From the NCBI GenBank assembly GCA_018340375.1, contig JAFFJZ010000017.1, positions 372,001-436,000 on the forward strand: a stretch of 64,000 nt of DNA, in the 5' to 3' direction. A program made the position numbers and the translations under genes. Below the pieces are notes generated by a model, which worked only from the letters and a program-made list of their open reading frames with translations, was not told the DNA's origin and did not search any database. Of the stretch, positions 22,721-34,968 are shown piece by piece (the stretch's first letter is position 1; each line of letters opens with the position of its first letter). Source of the stretch: Gonatopus flavifemur (Eukaryota > Arthropoda > Insecta > Hymenoptera > Dryinidae).

Positions 22721-25435
22721 ATCACTGCAATTTCACAGTCATTTTTTTAGTGAAATTCTTCCAGTGTTTCTATATGGTTTTTCTTCAGATTAGTTCAAGA
22801 TTCATGAGAATTATTCTGGTTTTACGGGAGCATGAATAATGAAATTATAACTTTCATGTAATGATTTTTTTAAATCCTTATACTAAAATTTCATACTTCT
22901 CTGCAAGTCGACAAGTTCCTCTCAATATTCTCAACAACTGGAATTCTTCATTTCTAGGCATTTACTAATGAATGAAAGATCAATAAGAGGAAATTATCTT
23001 TGTAAAAAATTGCCCATAATATCAATAGCACAGGATTCCGCAAGCAATTCACGGAAAATACCGCGGAACTAAATGCATAATAAGACGGAATAATTAACGC
23101 AGATTCTTCGAATAAGAACTGATATTGCTTCACTCGTCATCCATCTAATGATTCATGCAATGTAGTTTATGATTTTCGTTTGTTAAACAACGCTGATCTG
23201 ACAAGTAAATGATTATATTCATCCATGTTACACAATTCGGCAATATTAACCAAACGGTATTATGAATGATTATTCACAATTTGTATTCAAATACTTGGGA
23301 TATAACTTTTTAATTTCAAGAAATCTGTAAAACGCATCTTCAATGATTTGTTTATTTTCTCTCAAATCATTTATACACAACATTTAAAGTTCAACCAAAT
23401 TTTCTTTTCTAATTGCAATGCCTCTGTCGCTCTTACCTAATGAGCATTTCCTTTCAATGTGGTAAGACTTAATAAAATATTGCCATGTCATCGTGATAAT
23501 GCTGCGTTACCACCATGAAATGATTGAGGCCAGTAGCCGGGCTATTATTCTTGTCACGTGTCAATACAGACCTCCCGTGAAGGGGATAGCATGTCGTTGA
23601 CCAATCCGAAAATACCATTAGATATAGACCTATTTGACTCTGGTTAAAGAAAGAATTAATGTGATTATTCTTGGCTCGTTCGAATCATGCCAACAAACGA
23701 TAGAAATTGAGTATATTCTCATATAAATATTATCATCGCTTTAAATGTCAATTTCTCTACATTGCTGGAATTTTCATAAATATTGAACGAGTTGAAAAAA
23801 TAAACTCTTCGCAATAATCGCGAATCGTGTGTTATGAACACGTGTGCGATTACGATTTCGTAAAATTCCTTGCGTTATATGAGTTAATATACGAGCGTGT
23901 GATTGCTTTCGCATTTGGAGAATTGAATCGCTCATGGTTATATAATGCTTTCATTGAATATGAATGAATTACAATCGATGCAGCATCTCGATGGGACTAT
24001 TATTTTTCAAACCATAAAATGAACGGTCATCAACGTCCACCAGGTTCTCAAAGTACTTTTTGGGGAAACACTCATGATTTCATGATTGAATGTTGGTGGA
24101 AGAGCTTTCATCGAGATCTGGACAATAAATAAGAAATAAAAAAAAACAATATTATATTAAACGTACTCTGAAAAGACCTCCATCCGGTTGTTTGAGCTGT
24201 CACATGTTACGTCCCTACATGGGAATGCATTACCTATTTCGTTCGAATACGATTCCCTTCCACTAATGGAGAGCGAACTTCGCGAGAGTCGCGAGGTGAA
24301 CCCAAATATTAGCAATCCCGTGCACACGTGCAACCATCAGAGACAACTGAACAGCACACACGTTTTATATACGATTTATTATCACCGGTGTATAAGCTCT
24401 TTTGTAGTTTGTTAGTTCGTTGTTCTTTGTTACCCAGCTGTGGTTGTGCTGAATCTGGGTATTGTCAGTCTCAAGTTATATTTCTTGTAATGCACGGGAA
24501 CATGATGTGTCCCCTCCACAATACGCCTGAAATCGACCTCTATCTGGATCTAATGAGAAGTTCATTTGGATATCGTTGAATAAATGTTTTGGAATGATTG
24601 GAAAATCGTTCATCATTGTAGAGAAACGAAGAGAGGGAGGTTTCAAAAGTCTTCAAAGATTGGAAACTCCAAAGGGCTTGGTTGAAAAAGGGTAACTTGT
24701 TGCAAGTACGATAAATGTGAAGGTTTCTCAATGTTATTTTAATGATACGATCTTTATCTCCATTCGGTATGCATTGGAATTTGTGGAGAATCATTATGTA
24801 TAATACGCTGCAAGTGATGAAAAGATAATAACATTGCTCGGACCACCTTTCTTTCTTCCCTCTTTTTTGTTGATTGTATAAGAATTAAATAAAAGGTAAA
24901 TGTACTATGATGTATGAAGTATATCGAAAGGTTCTCAAACAGAATATTATAATTGAAGCGGTAATTATTCATCACTTTGATCTCAAAGGTTGCGATTCCA
25001 TAGTTCTCAAAATTAATTCTAAAATTATTTGAATCCTACTATTTTCTTAGTTTATAAAAATTTTAAAATAACGCAATTCACATACTCCATTATGGAGTCG
25101 TTCAAAGATGCTTTACTGTACGGAAATCACAAAGTTTTAGTACACATAACAAGATGAAATAAAAAAGAATATTCCGAAATTTCATTTGAGTTAATATTCT
25201 ATCCCAACCAGCTTGAAATGATCTATTCAAAATAACCATGCAAAATATTTTTTTTTCTCCCGAAGAAATTTCGGTCGTCGCGTCCCTCTATCAATCAATC
25301 TTCTATTGTTTTTTCGACATACATCGACTGTGTGAAGATAGTCCCCCTGAGGCTGGTGCTGACGACAGTCAGCGCTTTTTGGAATCGACACTGGCGACAG
25401 CCAAAACCTCTTTTGTTGCAAGTGAAAGACGTGGG
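22721..25435. other. No gene recognised
   Basis: About 2.7 kb of unique-looking AT-rich sequence. Open frames such as 24188-24415 have no recognisable motif and no codon or splice context that I can defend. No tRNA-like fold or inverted repeat noticed. Confidence 0.5.
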
Positions 25436-25485
25436 AAGAAGGAGGAGGAGGAGGAGGGGGAGGAGGGGCAGGAGGAGGAGCAGTA
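25436..25485. repeat. (GGA)n microsatellite
   Basis: Purine tract 'aggaggaggaggagg...' of about 50 bp, followed by 'cagtagtaatagtagtcg'. Confidence 0.9.
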
Positions 25486-25503
25486 GTAATAGTAGTCGTA
25501 GTA

Positions 25504-25616
25504 TAGTGGGCTCTCGTTATAAGCGTCGCTATAAGCTATCTGCGTCTTTTTCTCGCATACAATTGGGTACTGAATGGAACAAGGACACAGCTTACGCTTA
25601 TAACGAGAGGCTACTG
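25504..25616. mobile_element. Pogo/Tigger-type MITE, TA TSD
   Basis: Ends TAGTGGGCTCTCGTTATAAG and complement of CAGTAGCCTCTCGTTATAAG, flanked by TA (25502-25503, 25617-25618). The 'CTCGTTATAA' terminal motif is typical of pogo/Tigger-related elements. The interior is short and non-coding. Confidence 0.82.
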
Positions 25617-25737
25617 TAATAATCCTAAGTATGTATAAGATTACGCACACCTGTATACGTAAGCGAGAGGAGTCAGCGATGTAGAGAAGGACGTGAGGAG
25701 GGATGAATATGAGAAAAGAGGAATGAGAACGCACGAG

Positions 25738-25765
25738 AGACAGAGAGAGAGAGAGAGAGAGAAAG
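25738..25765. repeat. (GA)n microsatellite
   Basis: Run of 'gagagacagagagagagaga' type dinucleotides. Confidence 0.9.
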
Positions 25766-28166
25766 AACAGAGGCGAGGTCAACAAGGTACCCGATATGGT
25801 ATCCCACGTCGGTCGTGAGTACCGATTTGTTTGTGTAATGGTAAACACATTCATACAATGCCTTGTGTCTAACTATCGATTGAACATAGACAGCATAAGT
25901 GTAATATCTTTGTCTATTCAAATAAAGCTGTCGAGTGTGAAAGAGAGGATGAAATGAGGATGGAACCTATGTTTCATGGATATCAAGACACGTGGCTTAT
26001 GGAAATAGGCAACAGGTACAATCTACGAGTAAATGCTCTCGTTATTCTAATCAATCATTTGATTAAATAATAAAAAATCGCAAATTAATGATCGTGGATG
26101 CGTCGTACCATTTGAAACATGCTAATCTGCGTAGTCAATCTTATGAAAATTTCACGAATGCATATTCCATAGACTTTATAAGATGATTTTGTGAATTTAA
26201 TGGGGTGCAACCAAGACAATAATTTCATACGATTTGCGATTTTACATTCGTTGCATTTCCCTTCGGCTGCTGTATTGGACGTGTTCCCTGGAGAACCTGT
26301 TTTCTACATTTCGACCTTGCCCTTGTATTTTTCATGAAAGGAAAAACTATTAGGAGCTCTTAGCGAATTATAAATTAGCAATACACTTGCCGAATGAATC
26401 GTAAAACTGTTCGTATATTGAACAATTCAAATTCATTATCTGAACGTTTATGAATATATCCATCATAAACATGAAGTTTTCGCATCTTTTATGTCAGTTG
26501 TGATCATAAAGTCAGCTGGTTGATTGACATTTTGTTACTTAGATTCTGCTGTTCAATCAAATCATATTCAAAATATGATGTAAACTTCACATTCAGGGTC
26601 ATATTAATTAATCCTTTTCATAAATCAAAGTTGTGCAAAATTCACATCATAGATGGTATATTGTTCTTACAATATCACGTACGTTGACGCTTGCTATGGT
26701 GAAATATAACATAATTCTGCAGTAGATTCGACATGAAATAAACGAACCAACTCTCATGACCGATTCTTCTTCTCTATACCACCCTTCATGAATATGGATT
26801 TTTTTTCTTCAGTATATTTTACAGAATAAAACCTTAAAACACCTCAGTCATTTCAAAATCCAATGAAAATGGTATTCCATACTTTTCGTGTAGATTGTGT
26901 AAATTTAGTACGCGATTCAGCGATTCTTCGTGTAAAAAAATATATACATATAAGCGATATCAGATCAAATTATTGCCTTGGGGTGGAATCGAAGGGACAC
27001 ACAGTACATATGACTGCACCGACAGAACTCGAGAATCGATCTTTGTTCCCGTCTTTCTTCATTGAATAAGAAACGCTGGAGGGATAGACTTAGATAGCGC
27101 TATTGTCCGTGCCACATGCTTGAAAACATATAGAATAGTTGTACTGTATAAATCTACAGTTAACTAATCGATTCTGCTAACCCGTCAATTACAATTTCAT
27201 CTCATGTCGGTATTATCACATGAACTTATACAAATTTACATACGTACATACATGTACGTATTTGCACGAGAAAGATATATCTCCAGACCTTTGCCATTTT
27301 CTTGTAAATTTCTCAAACTCACGATGGATCAATAGATTGTCTTCCCATATGTCATGAAAGATCGGAAGGTTTATTAGAATATCTACGATAAACGTTTGTA
27401 TGAATCCTTGAGTCACGAACGGTACTATTATATTGATAAGAATGATTGAATATCGGTTTTTGTTATTTAAAAAATTATACGTCAGTCATTTGTCAAGCTT
27501 AAGTGCGCTCAGCAGGATTCAAAATATCCCGCCGTTCGAATCCTAGCATCCTCGCGTAACCATCAGATGTCTCGAAAATAAGCTGTTTCTCGTGAAAAAA
27601 ATTCAATTGCGCAAGTATAAGAGAGGGTCAGCGTCATGTACAAATCGTGCCTTAAACTAATGAGTAAGGAAAATATAGAGCTTTGGTAACGCTTAGCTAC
27701 GCTCTCTTAAGCGACCATATTTTTGAAGAGGTACAGGTCGTCCCCAAGCTGCCGAACTACTTTTTCGTGCTGGGTGAAGCGATCTACCTCGTTAATGTCA
27801 AACAAACAATCACATTATTAATTTAACTCCAATTCATTTTTGAGATTGCGTTTAAATGAGAAACAGGCTCGAAATTTAAGTGAAAGAAGAAGCATTTAAA
27901 CCCATGTTGACAACATTTTGTAAAATCGATTTTACATTAAAGAGATACTAACATGCTCATGTAAATGCATATAAATGAATATTGTCAGACTTTGACGTCA
28001 ATAATTGAAATTATGAGTCATTATAAAGTTACACGAAAAATAACTGACAATAAAATGAGCACTCATTTTCCACGTGCATTGATTGTATATTGAAATTCGG
28101 AGTCTTTTGCGTATCAGTCGATCCTCCTCCGTTTATCCGCCCGGTGCTAACCAGGGCCTTCCTAAG
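25766..28166. other. No gene recognised
   Basis: About 2.4 kb of AT-rich non-coding sequence. A minor palindromic 'acatacgtacatacatgtacgtat' lies at 27239-27262. No recognisable protein, RNA or transposon end. Confidence 0.5.
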
Positions 28167-28290
28167 ATGGGCATCATCATTATCATCATCTCATCATCAT
28201 TATTCTCATACAACATCAATGTATATATGTGAGTGTGTATGTATGTAAATTTATATATATACATGCATAAATGCATATATATATATAGAC
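28167..28290. repeat. (ATC)n then (TATG)n/(TA)n simple repeats
   Basis: 'catcatcattatcatcatc' at about 28170-28205 followed by 'gtatgtatgtaaatttatat' and 'catatatatatataga'. The ATC run could be an old LINE tail but no RT lies beside it. Confidence 0.8.
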
Positions 28291-28887
28291 ATGAATGCAT
28301 AACGCAACCACGTTCGTCCTCGAAGGTCGTTGAAGGATCGATGGTCGACTCAATGCACGTGGTAGTAATACTTTCATTTTACTATGCGTGTTATGAACCC
28401 TAACAGAATAACTTGACCAAATTTATTCCTGATAAAATTCCATCGAATCACAATTTACTTCGAACAGAAGAATATACTGTACTTCATTTTCAATATAAAT
28501 GTTTTCGTTCGTGGTAAGTTACAGTGATGTGAGATTACAAAATTTTGCTTATTATTTTCAAAAGTTGAAAGCAGACTCAAAAAGCGATTGAAATAGAATA
28601 AAGATCGTATGCTTATAAACTCATCCAGTAAGGATATATGGTGGTACTCGTGAATACATGACTAAATAATCAATCTTGGAATTGTCCTTGAACGACGAAG
28701 ATCGTCAAGAAATTTGGGGGACGTGTCGTGTTCAAAAGAACGCTCGAGTAGGCTTGGCAAAACAGACCTGCATCCCAGACACTTGTTATCGTGTTTCAAC
28801 TGGCGCCATGGCGGTTGGTGGCCGTCTGATAAATCTGAAGGAAGATCTTTATTCCTATATTGTGAGGAGAATTAGTCTATTTCATAT
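28291..28887. other. No gene recognised
   Basis: The frame at 28676-28897 ('EIWGTCRVQKNARVGLAKQT') is of mixed composition but I recognise no family. It runs into the MITE starting at 28888, so I do not call it a gene. Confidence 0.4.
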
Positions 28888-29123
28888 CCCTGGTTAAAAG
28901 AATCCATTAAATCTGACAAATGAAATTCAATGAAATTTGGTCAGAACATTGTCCAAATTTAATCGTAATTTGGTGAGATTTGGCCAGATTCAACGAGATT
29001 CACATGCAAGTTCTGACCAAATCTCATTGAAAAATCACCGGTGAGATTTGGTCAGAACATTGTCCACGTTTAATTGTAATTTAATGAGAATTGGTCAGAA
29101 TCAATCGCTTTTTTTAACCAGGG
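28888..29123. mobile_element. CCCTGGTTAAAA-ended MITE, copy 1
   Basis: Ends CCCTGGTTAAAAGAATCC and complement of CCCTGGTTAAAAAAAGCG. AT follows both ends. The interior repeats 'gagatttggtcagaac' and 'ttgtccaaatttaat' in both orientations. The same motifs occur at 30434-30641. Confidence 0.8.
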
Positions 29124-29870
29124 ATGTTCGTTTCGATCAATCAACAATTAAATCATTCTCAAAGTTATAATTCATATAATGGATATTAGGGATGTAATGG
29201 AAGTTATGATATTCTGGGATCGAAGGTAAAAATTCTTCCAGTGCACGTGGAATATTTATAACAGCGATGAGGAAGAAACCAATGGAAGAATGACGAGAAT
29301 ACGAAGGAAGCAGAGCATTCAAGATCAGAAACTGGATGAAAGGAAGAAGAAAACGTAAGGAGAAATACGATAGTATTACGTCATTGCGTGTACATGGTAT
29401 GTATGCGCATACCTCTAGTCACGTTTAAAAATAGAATGTCAGATTATTGAAAGAACCCCCATGTAAAACCGTTGTAAAATCCTACAACAGCAGAAATGGA
29501 ATCCACGCATCAGAACCCCAAGACTGTATTTCAAGTCAATTTTGTCCGACCGATATGGTGTAATCTGAATGCGTGTGCACTAATTCTTTGATCGTACCGC
29601 GCATGCAATGTGCAGTATTTTGGATAATTATAAGCTACACGAGTGTTCTCTTATCTTCATTACGGCAACCCGTTTACCGAGTATTTGAGAAGCAGGATCA
29701 GAACATGGATATTGTTGGATCTTGATTAACGATTTCTTGTACTGTTATTGAAACAGGGATATAGTTGAATACAGTGTTATTTCTTTAGTTTTTGATCGAT
29801 ATAAAACGTAAAAATAACAAAATTTATATCCGAATAATTTGGAAACTTTGAGAATATGCTACGACACATG
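29124..29870. other. No gene recognised
   Basis: Non-coding AT-rich sequence, no repeats or motifs noticed. Confidence 0.5.
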
Positions 29871-30345
29871 CACGGGAAAAAATGCAGGTCGATAATATAG
29901 TAATCTATAATAAAAATTTGAGAATATTTCTTAAAATCTGAGAATTTTTCTTAAATGCATAATAAAGACAAAACGGTCCACTTTTTTGTGGGATTGTATT
30001 CGAAAAATAATGAAAAATTATCAATACTCAATAAAGAAGTATCATACAGAGAAACATATGAACTTTCTAAAAGTCGCATATGAAATTTCACAAACTGAAT
30101 ATAGTAGGATATTGAAATTTTGTTACTATTTTTGTAAAATTTCACTCGTGACTTTTGGAAAGTTCATATGTTTCTCTCTTCTTCATCAAGTATTGAGAAT
30201 TTTTCATTGTTTTTCGGATAAAATTCCACAAAAAAGTGGACCGTTTGTCTTTATCATGCATTTAAGAAAAACTCTCAGATTTGAAGAAATATTCTCAAAT
30301 TTTTATTAAAGATTACTATATTTTCGACTTTCATTTTTCTCCGTG
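29871..30345. mobile_element. CACGG-ended full-length palindrome, 2-bp TSD
   Basis: 475-bp element whose two halves are inverted copies with mismatches, e.g. 'aacggtccacttttttgtgg', 'agaaacatatgaactttc' and their complements. The ends CACGGGAAAAA and complement of CACGGAGAAAAA are each flanked by TG (29869-29870, 30346-30347). The 107-residue frame at 29986-30309 is a by-product of the palindrome. Confidence 0.88.
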
Positions 30346-30433
30346 TGGTAGTCCCGAAGATTCACTTATGAATGCTCAATTTATTTGATGGTGAATAAAA
30401 GTCCTCAGAAGAAGAACAAAAACAGGAGTAATA

Positions 30434-30641
30434 CCCTGATTAAACAAACCGATTGATTTTCGCAGTATCTCATTGAATCTTGCACAATGTCCTGACCAAA
30501 TCCTATTCAACTATTTTCAATTAGATTTAATCAGATGAGTGTATTGTTTCAATGCGATTCTGATTGAATCTTGCACAATGTTCTGACCAAATCCCATTAA
30601 ATTTCATTTCGTCAGATTCTATGGATTTTTTTAACCACGGT
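30434..30641. mobile_element. CCCTGGTTAAAA-ended MITE, copy 2
   Basis: Ends CCCTGATTAAACAAACC and the approximate complement of GGTTAAAAAAATCCAT. It shares 'cacaatgttctgaccaaatc' and 'tttcgtcagattct' with copy 1 at 28888-29123. Confidence 0.75.
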
Positions 30642-33092
30642 CATCAATAATAATGGTAACGTGAGATACAAAATCATGCACAGCCATCCTAAGGAAAATT
30701 AACTTCCTCAGGGGAGTGCAAAGTTCCAATGAGAACTTCTTTAGGTTGTTTTATATTGACAAAACAACAAACACTAACGATTCAATCTCACTATTCATTC
30801 AGTAAAAACATCAATGGGTGCTCTTGGAAGGGAACTGTATGAATTTGGAATAGTGAGAAGTCAGTGATTGGATTAATGTAAAGTATTCCCAACAGGGGCT
30901 GAACCAGAGGCTATTCACTAATTTTGCACACTGAGAGAAATGGATTGGTGAAATACAGCATTGATTTTCATATTATTCAGTAGAATTGTCAATTGCTGAA
31001 ATATTACTAATAGATCTTATAAGTTCATCCAAATTTACCTAACTTATGCAAAACTTGAATAAAATGTTCAATAAATATTATCATACGTTCAGTTTTGTAA
31101 TCATTACATATTCAAAAAGGATGTACAACGATATTTCTTATAAACTACAGTAAACACTTCATCAATTGATAGTCTTATGATGTGAGAAATAATAGTGTCA
31201 CATAACTACGAATAATAACTCCATCAAAAAGTAAAATATTTGAATACCTTGTAGCTTTCATTCCTACTTGTGGAATTATTTTTCCCAAATTACTGAGCAA
31301 TGTCCAATATGAACATTATATATTCATGTAGCTTTGTTGTGCGTATCTCTATCGTATATAAATATGTATTGTCTACGACAAGTATTTCGGAAACATTAGT
31401 GAACTTTCAAGAATATTCTTCTTTTCATGTTTTCCAGTGATTGGATCGTCATCTTTTGAATACAGGTTACTGCCTAGTTCACTAAAATCTGCGCTCATCC
31501 CCACTACCACCTACTCTAGATCAACGCTTGTGCGTGCAGTGCGTGCTTCTAATTCATTTCTCATCTACTTGTGTCGACCTTTAAGAATATTTCCCTCTCA
31601 TTCTCAGATCTTCATTTTGAACTGACAGCATATTCTTTATGTCCTAGTGTAGTATATAAATTCTTGGCATATTTTAGATGCAATCTATGTCAAAAGTACA
31701 GGGTAGTCTTGATTTTAGAATTTGATTTTTTCGTTGAAATTTATTTTGCTTATAACTTGAAGACGAAGCCTCCCACAGTATTTCGACAAAGGAAGATTTG
31801 CTTGATTTTGCTTTGAAAATCACGTACTGGAAGAATAGAGTTGGTCTAACATCTTATTGAAACTTGATCCAATTGTTTCATTACATATTACACAATATTA
31901 GGTTTATTTAAAACCCATACAACACAAAAATTCCACCTGTATCCATATAGAATTCTTTATGGATTCTCAGAATCCAAAGAGTATTGAATATGAATTCTCT
32001 CTAAACTGTATTGCTGTCTAGGGGTTCTTCGAACATGATTTGAAACACTGAAAAAATGCTGTATGGAGAGATATTTTAAATAAACTCACGCATTTTTGCG
32101 TACATTATTCACAAAAAATTGATTTGAGTCCTAGCGCTTGTGTCACATTAATGCAATTATTATTATTTGTGTTAGGGAATCGATCTTTCGAAATTGATAT
32201 TCAATTACTGGATCCATTAGAATTTCACCTTTCCTACTGCATTATATTGGTTGATCAAATGCCGCATTAGTGCGGCATTAAATATGCCGCAAAAATCAAC
32301 AAGTAGACCATTATATTTCAATAAATAAGGATCGAAATATTCGACAGGCATGAGGGTGAAATTTTACTACTTAGTGAGGATTCGTTCAACTGAATTTACA
32401 TACTTCTCTATATTGTAAAGTGATGGACAATATTTTATTGTGTAGCTTATACTCCAATGTATATAAAATAATCCTTTTTCCTCTCAATATCGCGTGGTAT
32501 ATTGGATATGGGATGATTATAATTGAGAAGAAAGGAACGTTTATCTAAAATCCCCATGTGTCACTCATTTATCATACTTCTCAATAACTATAACTGGAAT
32601 TTTGGTAATGTTCTCTCCTCTCAGTGCAATCAAAGACCATTCTGGTTCAAATGCTGAACAAGAAGGCTGTTTTTGTAAATCTTTTCAACGAAGTATCATT
32701 ATAGATATTTAAATAAAGTTTGTTGAGGTCAACAAATATACTCACAAAATGTATTAAAAAAATTTATGTTATTATTTATGTTTTCAAAACTGTTTATTTA
32801 TCAAAATCACAGGCAAGCGCAACTTATCGAAAAGTTGTTATGTCGCTGGCGGCGTTGATACTTCAATAATGGTTCGATAAATCAAGAGGTTGCGGAGATC
32901 CAGAGAAATCGAAGTTTTCTGCACTATTTTTGACAAAAAAAATTGAAATTCTAATGATTGTAAAGTGCTCTGAAGCTATTTATGTGTAAAATATATGGGT
33001 GATATTTTATGAAGATTGGTCCAGTGGTTCCGAAGAAACCTCCGCCATTGAGCGAAAAAATTGTATTGAGAAAAAAACGTTGAAAATTTGTT
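30642..33092. other. No gene; one small perfect hairpin
   Basis: About 2.4 kb of AT-rich non-coding sequence. At 32263-32282 'atgccgcattagtgcggcat' is a perfect palindrome followed by a third 'atgccgc'. No host gene recognised. AAGG at 33093-33096 is the target duplication of the gypsy element. Confidence 0.5.
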
Positions 33093-33096
33093 AAGG

Positions 33097-33419
33097 TGAC
33101 ACGTGGGGCGATGTGTCCACGTTATTAATTTGAAGGGGGTTGATGTTTGAGGAATTTCTAGGAAGCCTTCACGTCAAATACAATAAACTTTATTCGAAAA
33201 ATTGTTGGAGGAGATACATGCTGACGGTTCGGGGTTACAAAATGTTCTGCCTAGGGAAGCGTCGCTTCCCTCTGACCCAAACCTTGGAGGGGTCAGTTTC
33301 TACCAGTACTTTAGAAAGTTGGAAAAACCCGGTGATGTCTGGTTTTCCAGTGTCAAGATGTGCTGTGTGTATGTGTGCGTGTATTTGTGTCTGCTAGGGG
33401 GCACGGCAGGGCCGTAACA
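33097..33419 (-). repeat. 3' LTR of the gypsy provirus
   Basis: 323 bp, reading TGTTACGGCC...CA on the minus strand. Matches 51413-51745 in the same orientation. I count by eye about 20 substitutions plus a length difference in a G-run, so insertion is not recent. Confidence 0.95.
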
Positions 33420-33432
33420 CGCCCCCCTTCCG
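33420..33432 (-). other. Polypurine tract of the gypsy provirus
   Basis: GGAAGGGGGGCG on the minus strand directly abuts the 3' LTR. This is the expected position for plus-strand priming. Confidence 0.75.
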
Positions 33433-34368
33433 ATAAGAAAGATGTTTTCTCTTGGATAACATCTTTCGTATGAACAATTGTTTTCGTCTTTTCTATTACA
33501 TGTGTTGGTTAATTTCGATTTTCTCTTAGTATATTGTATTTATTGCTTATTATTACTGTTTTTTTTCAATAGCTATGGATATGATTATAATGGAATCTGA
33601 GAGTATATGTTATTTTCTTTATTCAATTCAATGTGGATATTGATATTTCGAGTAATTATGTGTGATTACGATTACCATTAAATATTTGATGATAGGGATA
33701 GCATATTCTTTTTCTCATTTGGAATTCGTTATCTTTGGTGAATATGTGTGAATACGATTGTGATTAAATGTTTGAATATGAAAGTAAAATATTTTGTTCG
33801 TCCCCATTTGGGATTCATTATCTTTGGTAAATCCGTGTGAATATGGTTGATATTTGAATATATGAAAAAAAAGGTAAAATATTTGAATCGTTCCTATTTG
33901 GGGTTCATTATCTTTGGTAAATTCATGTAAATATGATTAATATTTGAATATAGACAAAAAGTAAAATATTTGGATCGTTCCTATCTGGAATTCGTCATAC
34001 TTAGTCAATATGTGTAAATACGATTATGATTTATTATTCGAATATAAAAGATGAAATATTTTGCCCACTCCTATTCGGAATTCATTATTTCTAGTAACTA
34101 TATGTGAATATAACTTATGGTTTAATATTCGAATATGGGGAAAAAAAAACATTTCATTCATCTCTGTTCGGAATTAGTAATGTTTGGTAGATTTATGTGA
34201 ATATAAATGGATGGTGCTCCCCCGAAGAGGTGTGAGGAAGGCTTCGAAACCATTTTCTTCTTTTACAATGTTGATGCTTCTTCGTGATCCTTTCACCATC
34301 TTGTTATAATTTGTCTTCTGGTCAGTGTCTCACCCTTTGGTAAGAAGAGGATGTCTTCGATGCATTCT
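33433..34368 (-). other. Spacer between last ORF and 3' LTR; periodic AT-rich repeat
   Basis: Non-coding part of the provirus. From about 33690 to 34200 a degenerate unit of roughly 100 bp recurs: 'ggaattcattatctttggta', 'aatatgtgtgaatacgattN' and 'gaatatNaaagtaaaatatt'. These are tandem repeats inside the 3' untranslated region. Confidence 0.6.
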
Positions 34369-34851
34369 CTACATCTGCTCGCAAATCTTGCTACCGCTGC
34401 ATTGTGCACATCTCGGGTCCATCGGGTTTCTGTATGATATTGCATGATAGTTGAACTCCTCCATGTTCTCTATGTTAATTTCCTTTTCCCTTATGCATTT
34501 TCCGCACGTGATGCGTCTACCATGTATCCAGGTTCCTTGCTCCATAGTGGTATAGCATATTGCTTGATTCAGATCTGCATAGTGATTGTGTTCGGCGAGT
34601 ATTACCTCATCGATTCTCCCTGGGTTTGCATCTAATGCACTCGATATTAGTCCGTGTTTAATTTCTTCCTCTGTTGACGTTTTTGCTCTCTCTGTTAGTT
34701 CTCCCTCTCCTCCTGGTAAAGCCAGCAGATTCCTATATTTTGTTAGCAACATAAAAGAAGGGCAGAAGAATTCATTATCATTTTCCCTCCACCATCGTGT
34801 GACTCGTTCTCCGAGTATGTTTCCTAAGGGGGAGGTAATATATTTTTCCAT
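34369..34851 (-). CDS. Unrecognised Cys-rich ORF downstream of env
   Basis: 160-residue open frame on the minus strand between env and the 3' LTR of the provirus. I do not recognise a family. It is charged, with no signal peptide or membrane segment. The C-terminal third contains 'CGKCIREKE' and 'CAQCSGSKICEQM', two closely spaced CxxC-type pairs suggestive of metal binding. A further frame (34778-34963) overlaps its upstream part, so the true start is unclear. Most gypsy elements have nothing coding here. It could be a frameshifted Env tail, an accessory gene, or a captured sequence; an intact 160-codon frame in an otherwise broken provirus is notable. Confidence 0.55.
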   Translation of the reverse strand: MEKYITSPLGNILGERVTRWWRENDNEFFCPSFMLLTKYRNLLALPGGEGELTERAKTSTEEEIKHGLISSALDANPGRIDEVILAEHNHYADLNQAICYTTMEQGTWIHGRRITCGKCIREKEINIENMEEFNYHAISYRNPMDPRCAQCSGSKICEQM

Positions 34852-34968
34852 TTAAGTTATGATCCACTAGCTGAGGTGATGAGAAGGTGATTTTTTCCTT
34901 TTCATTTATCAATTTTTCTTTGATGGGATTTCCTTGAATTTCTTTTTGAGGTGTCGAAGTCAACTTGC

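Noticed and set aside
24188..24579. Overlapping frames of 75 and 83 residues as possible host exons
   Set aside because: No recognised motif, no consistent splice sites, and the two frames compete over the same bases.
25369..25854. 161-residue Ser/Tyr-rich minus-strand frame
   Set aside because: Produced by the GGA and GA microsatellites and a small MITE.
28167..28215. (ATC)n run as another LINE tail
   Set aside because: No conserved 3' hairpin or RT sequence next to it.
28676..28897. 73-residue frame of mixed composition
   Set aside because: No family recognised, and its C-terminus runs into the MITE at 28888.
29986..30309. 107-residue frame
   Set aside because: Lies wholly inside a palindromic MITE and mirrors itself on the other strand.
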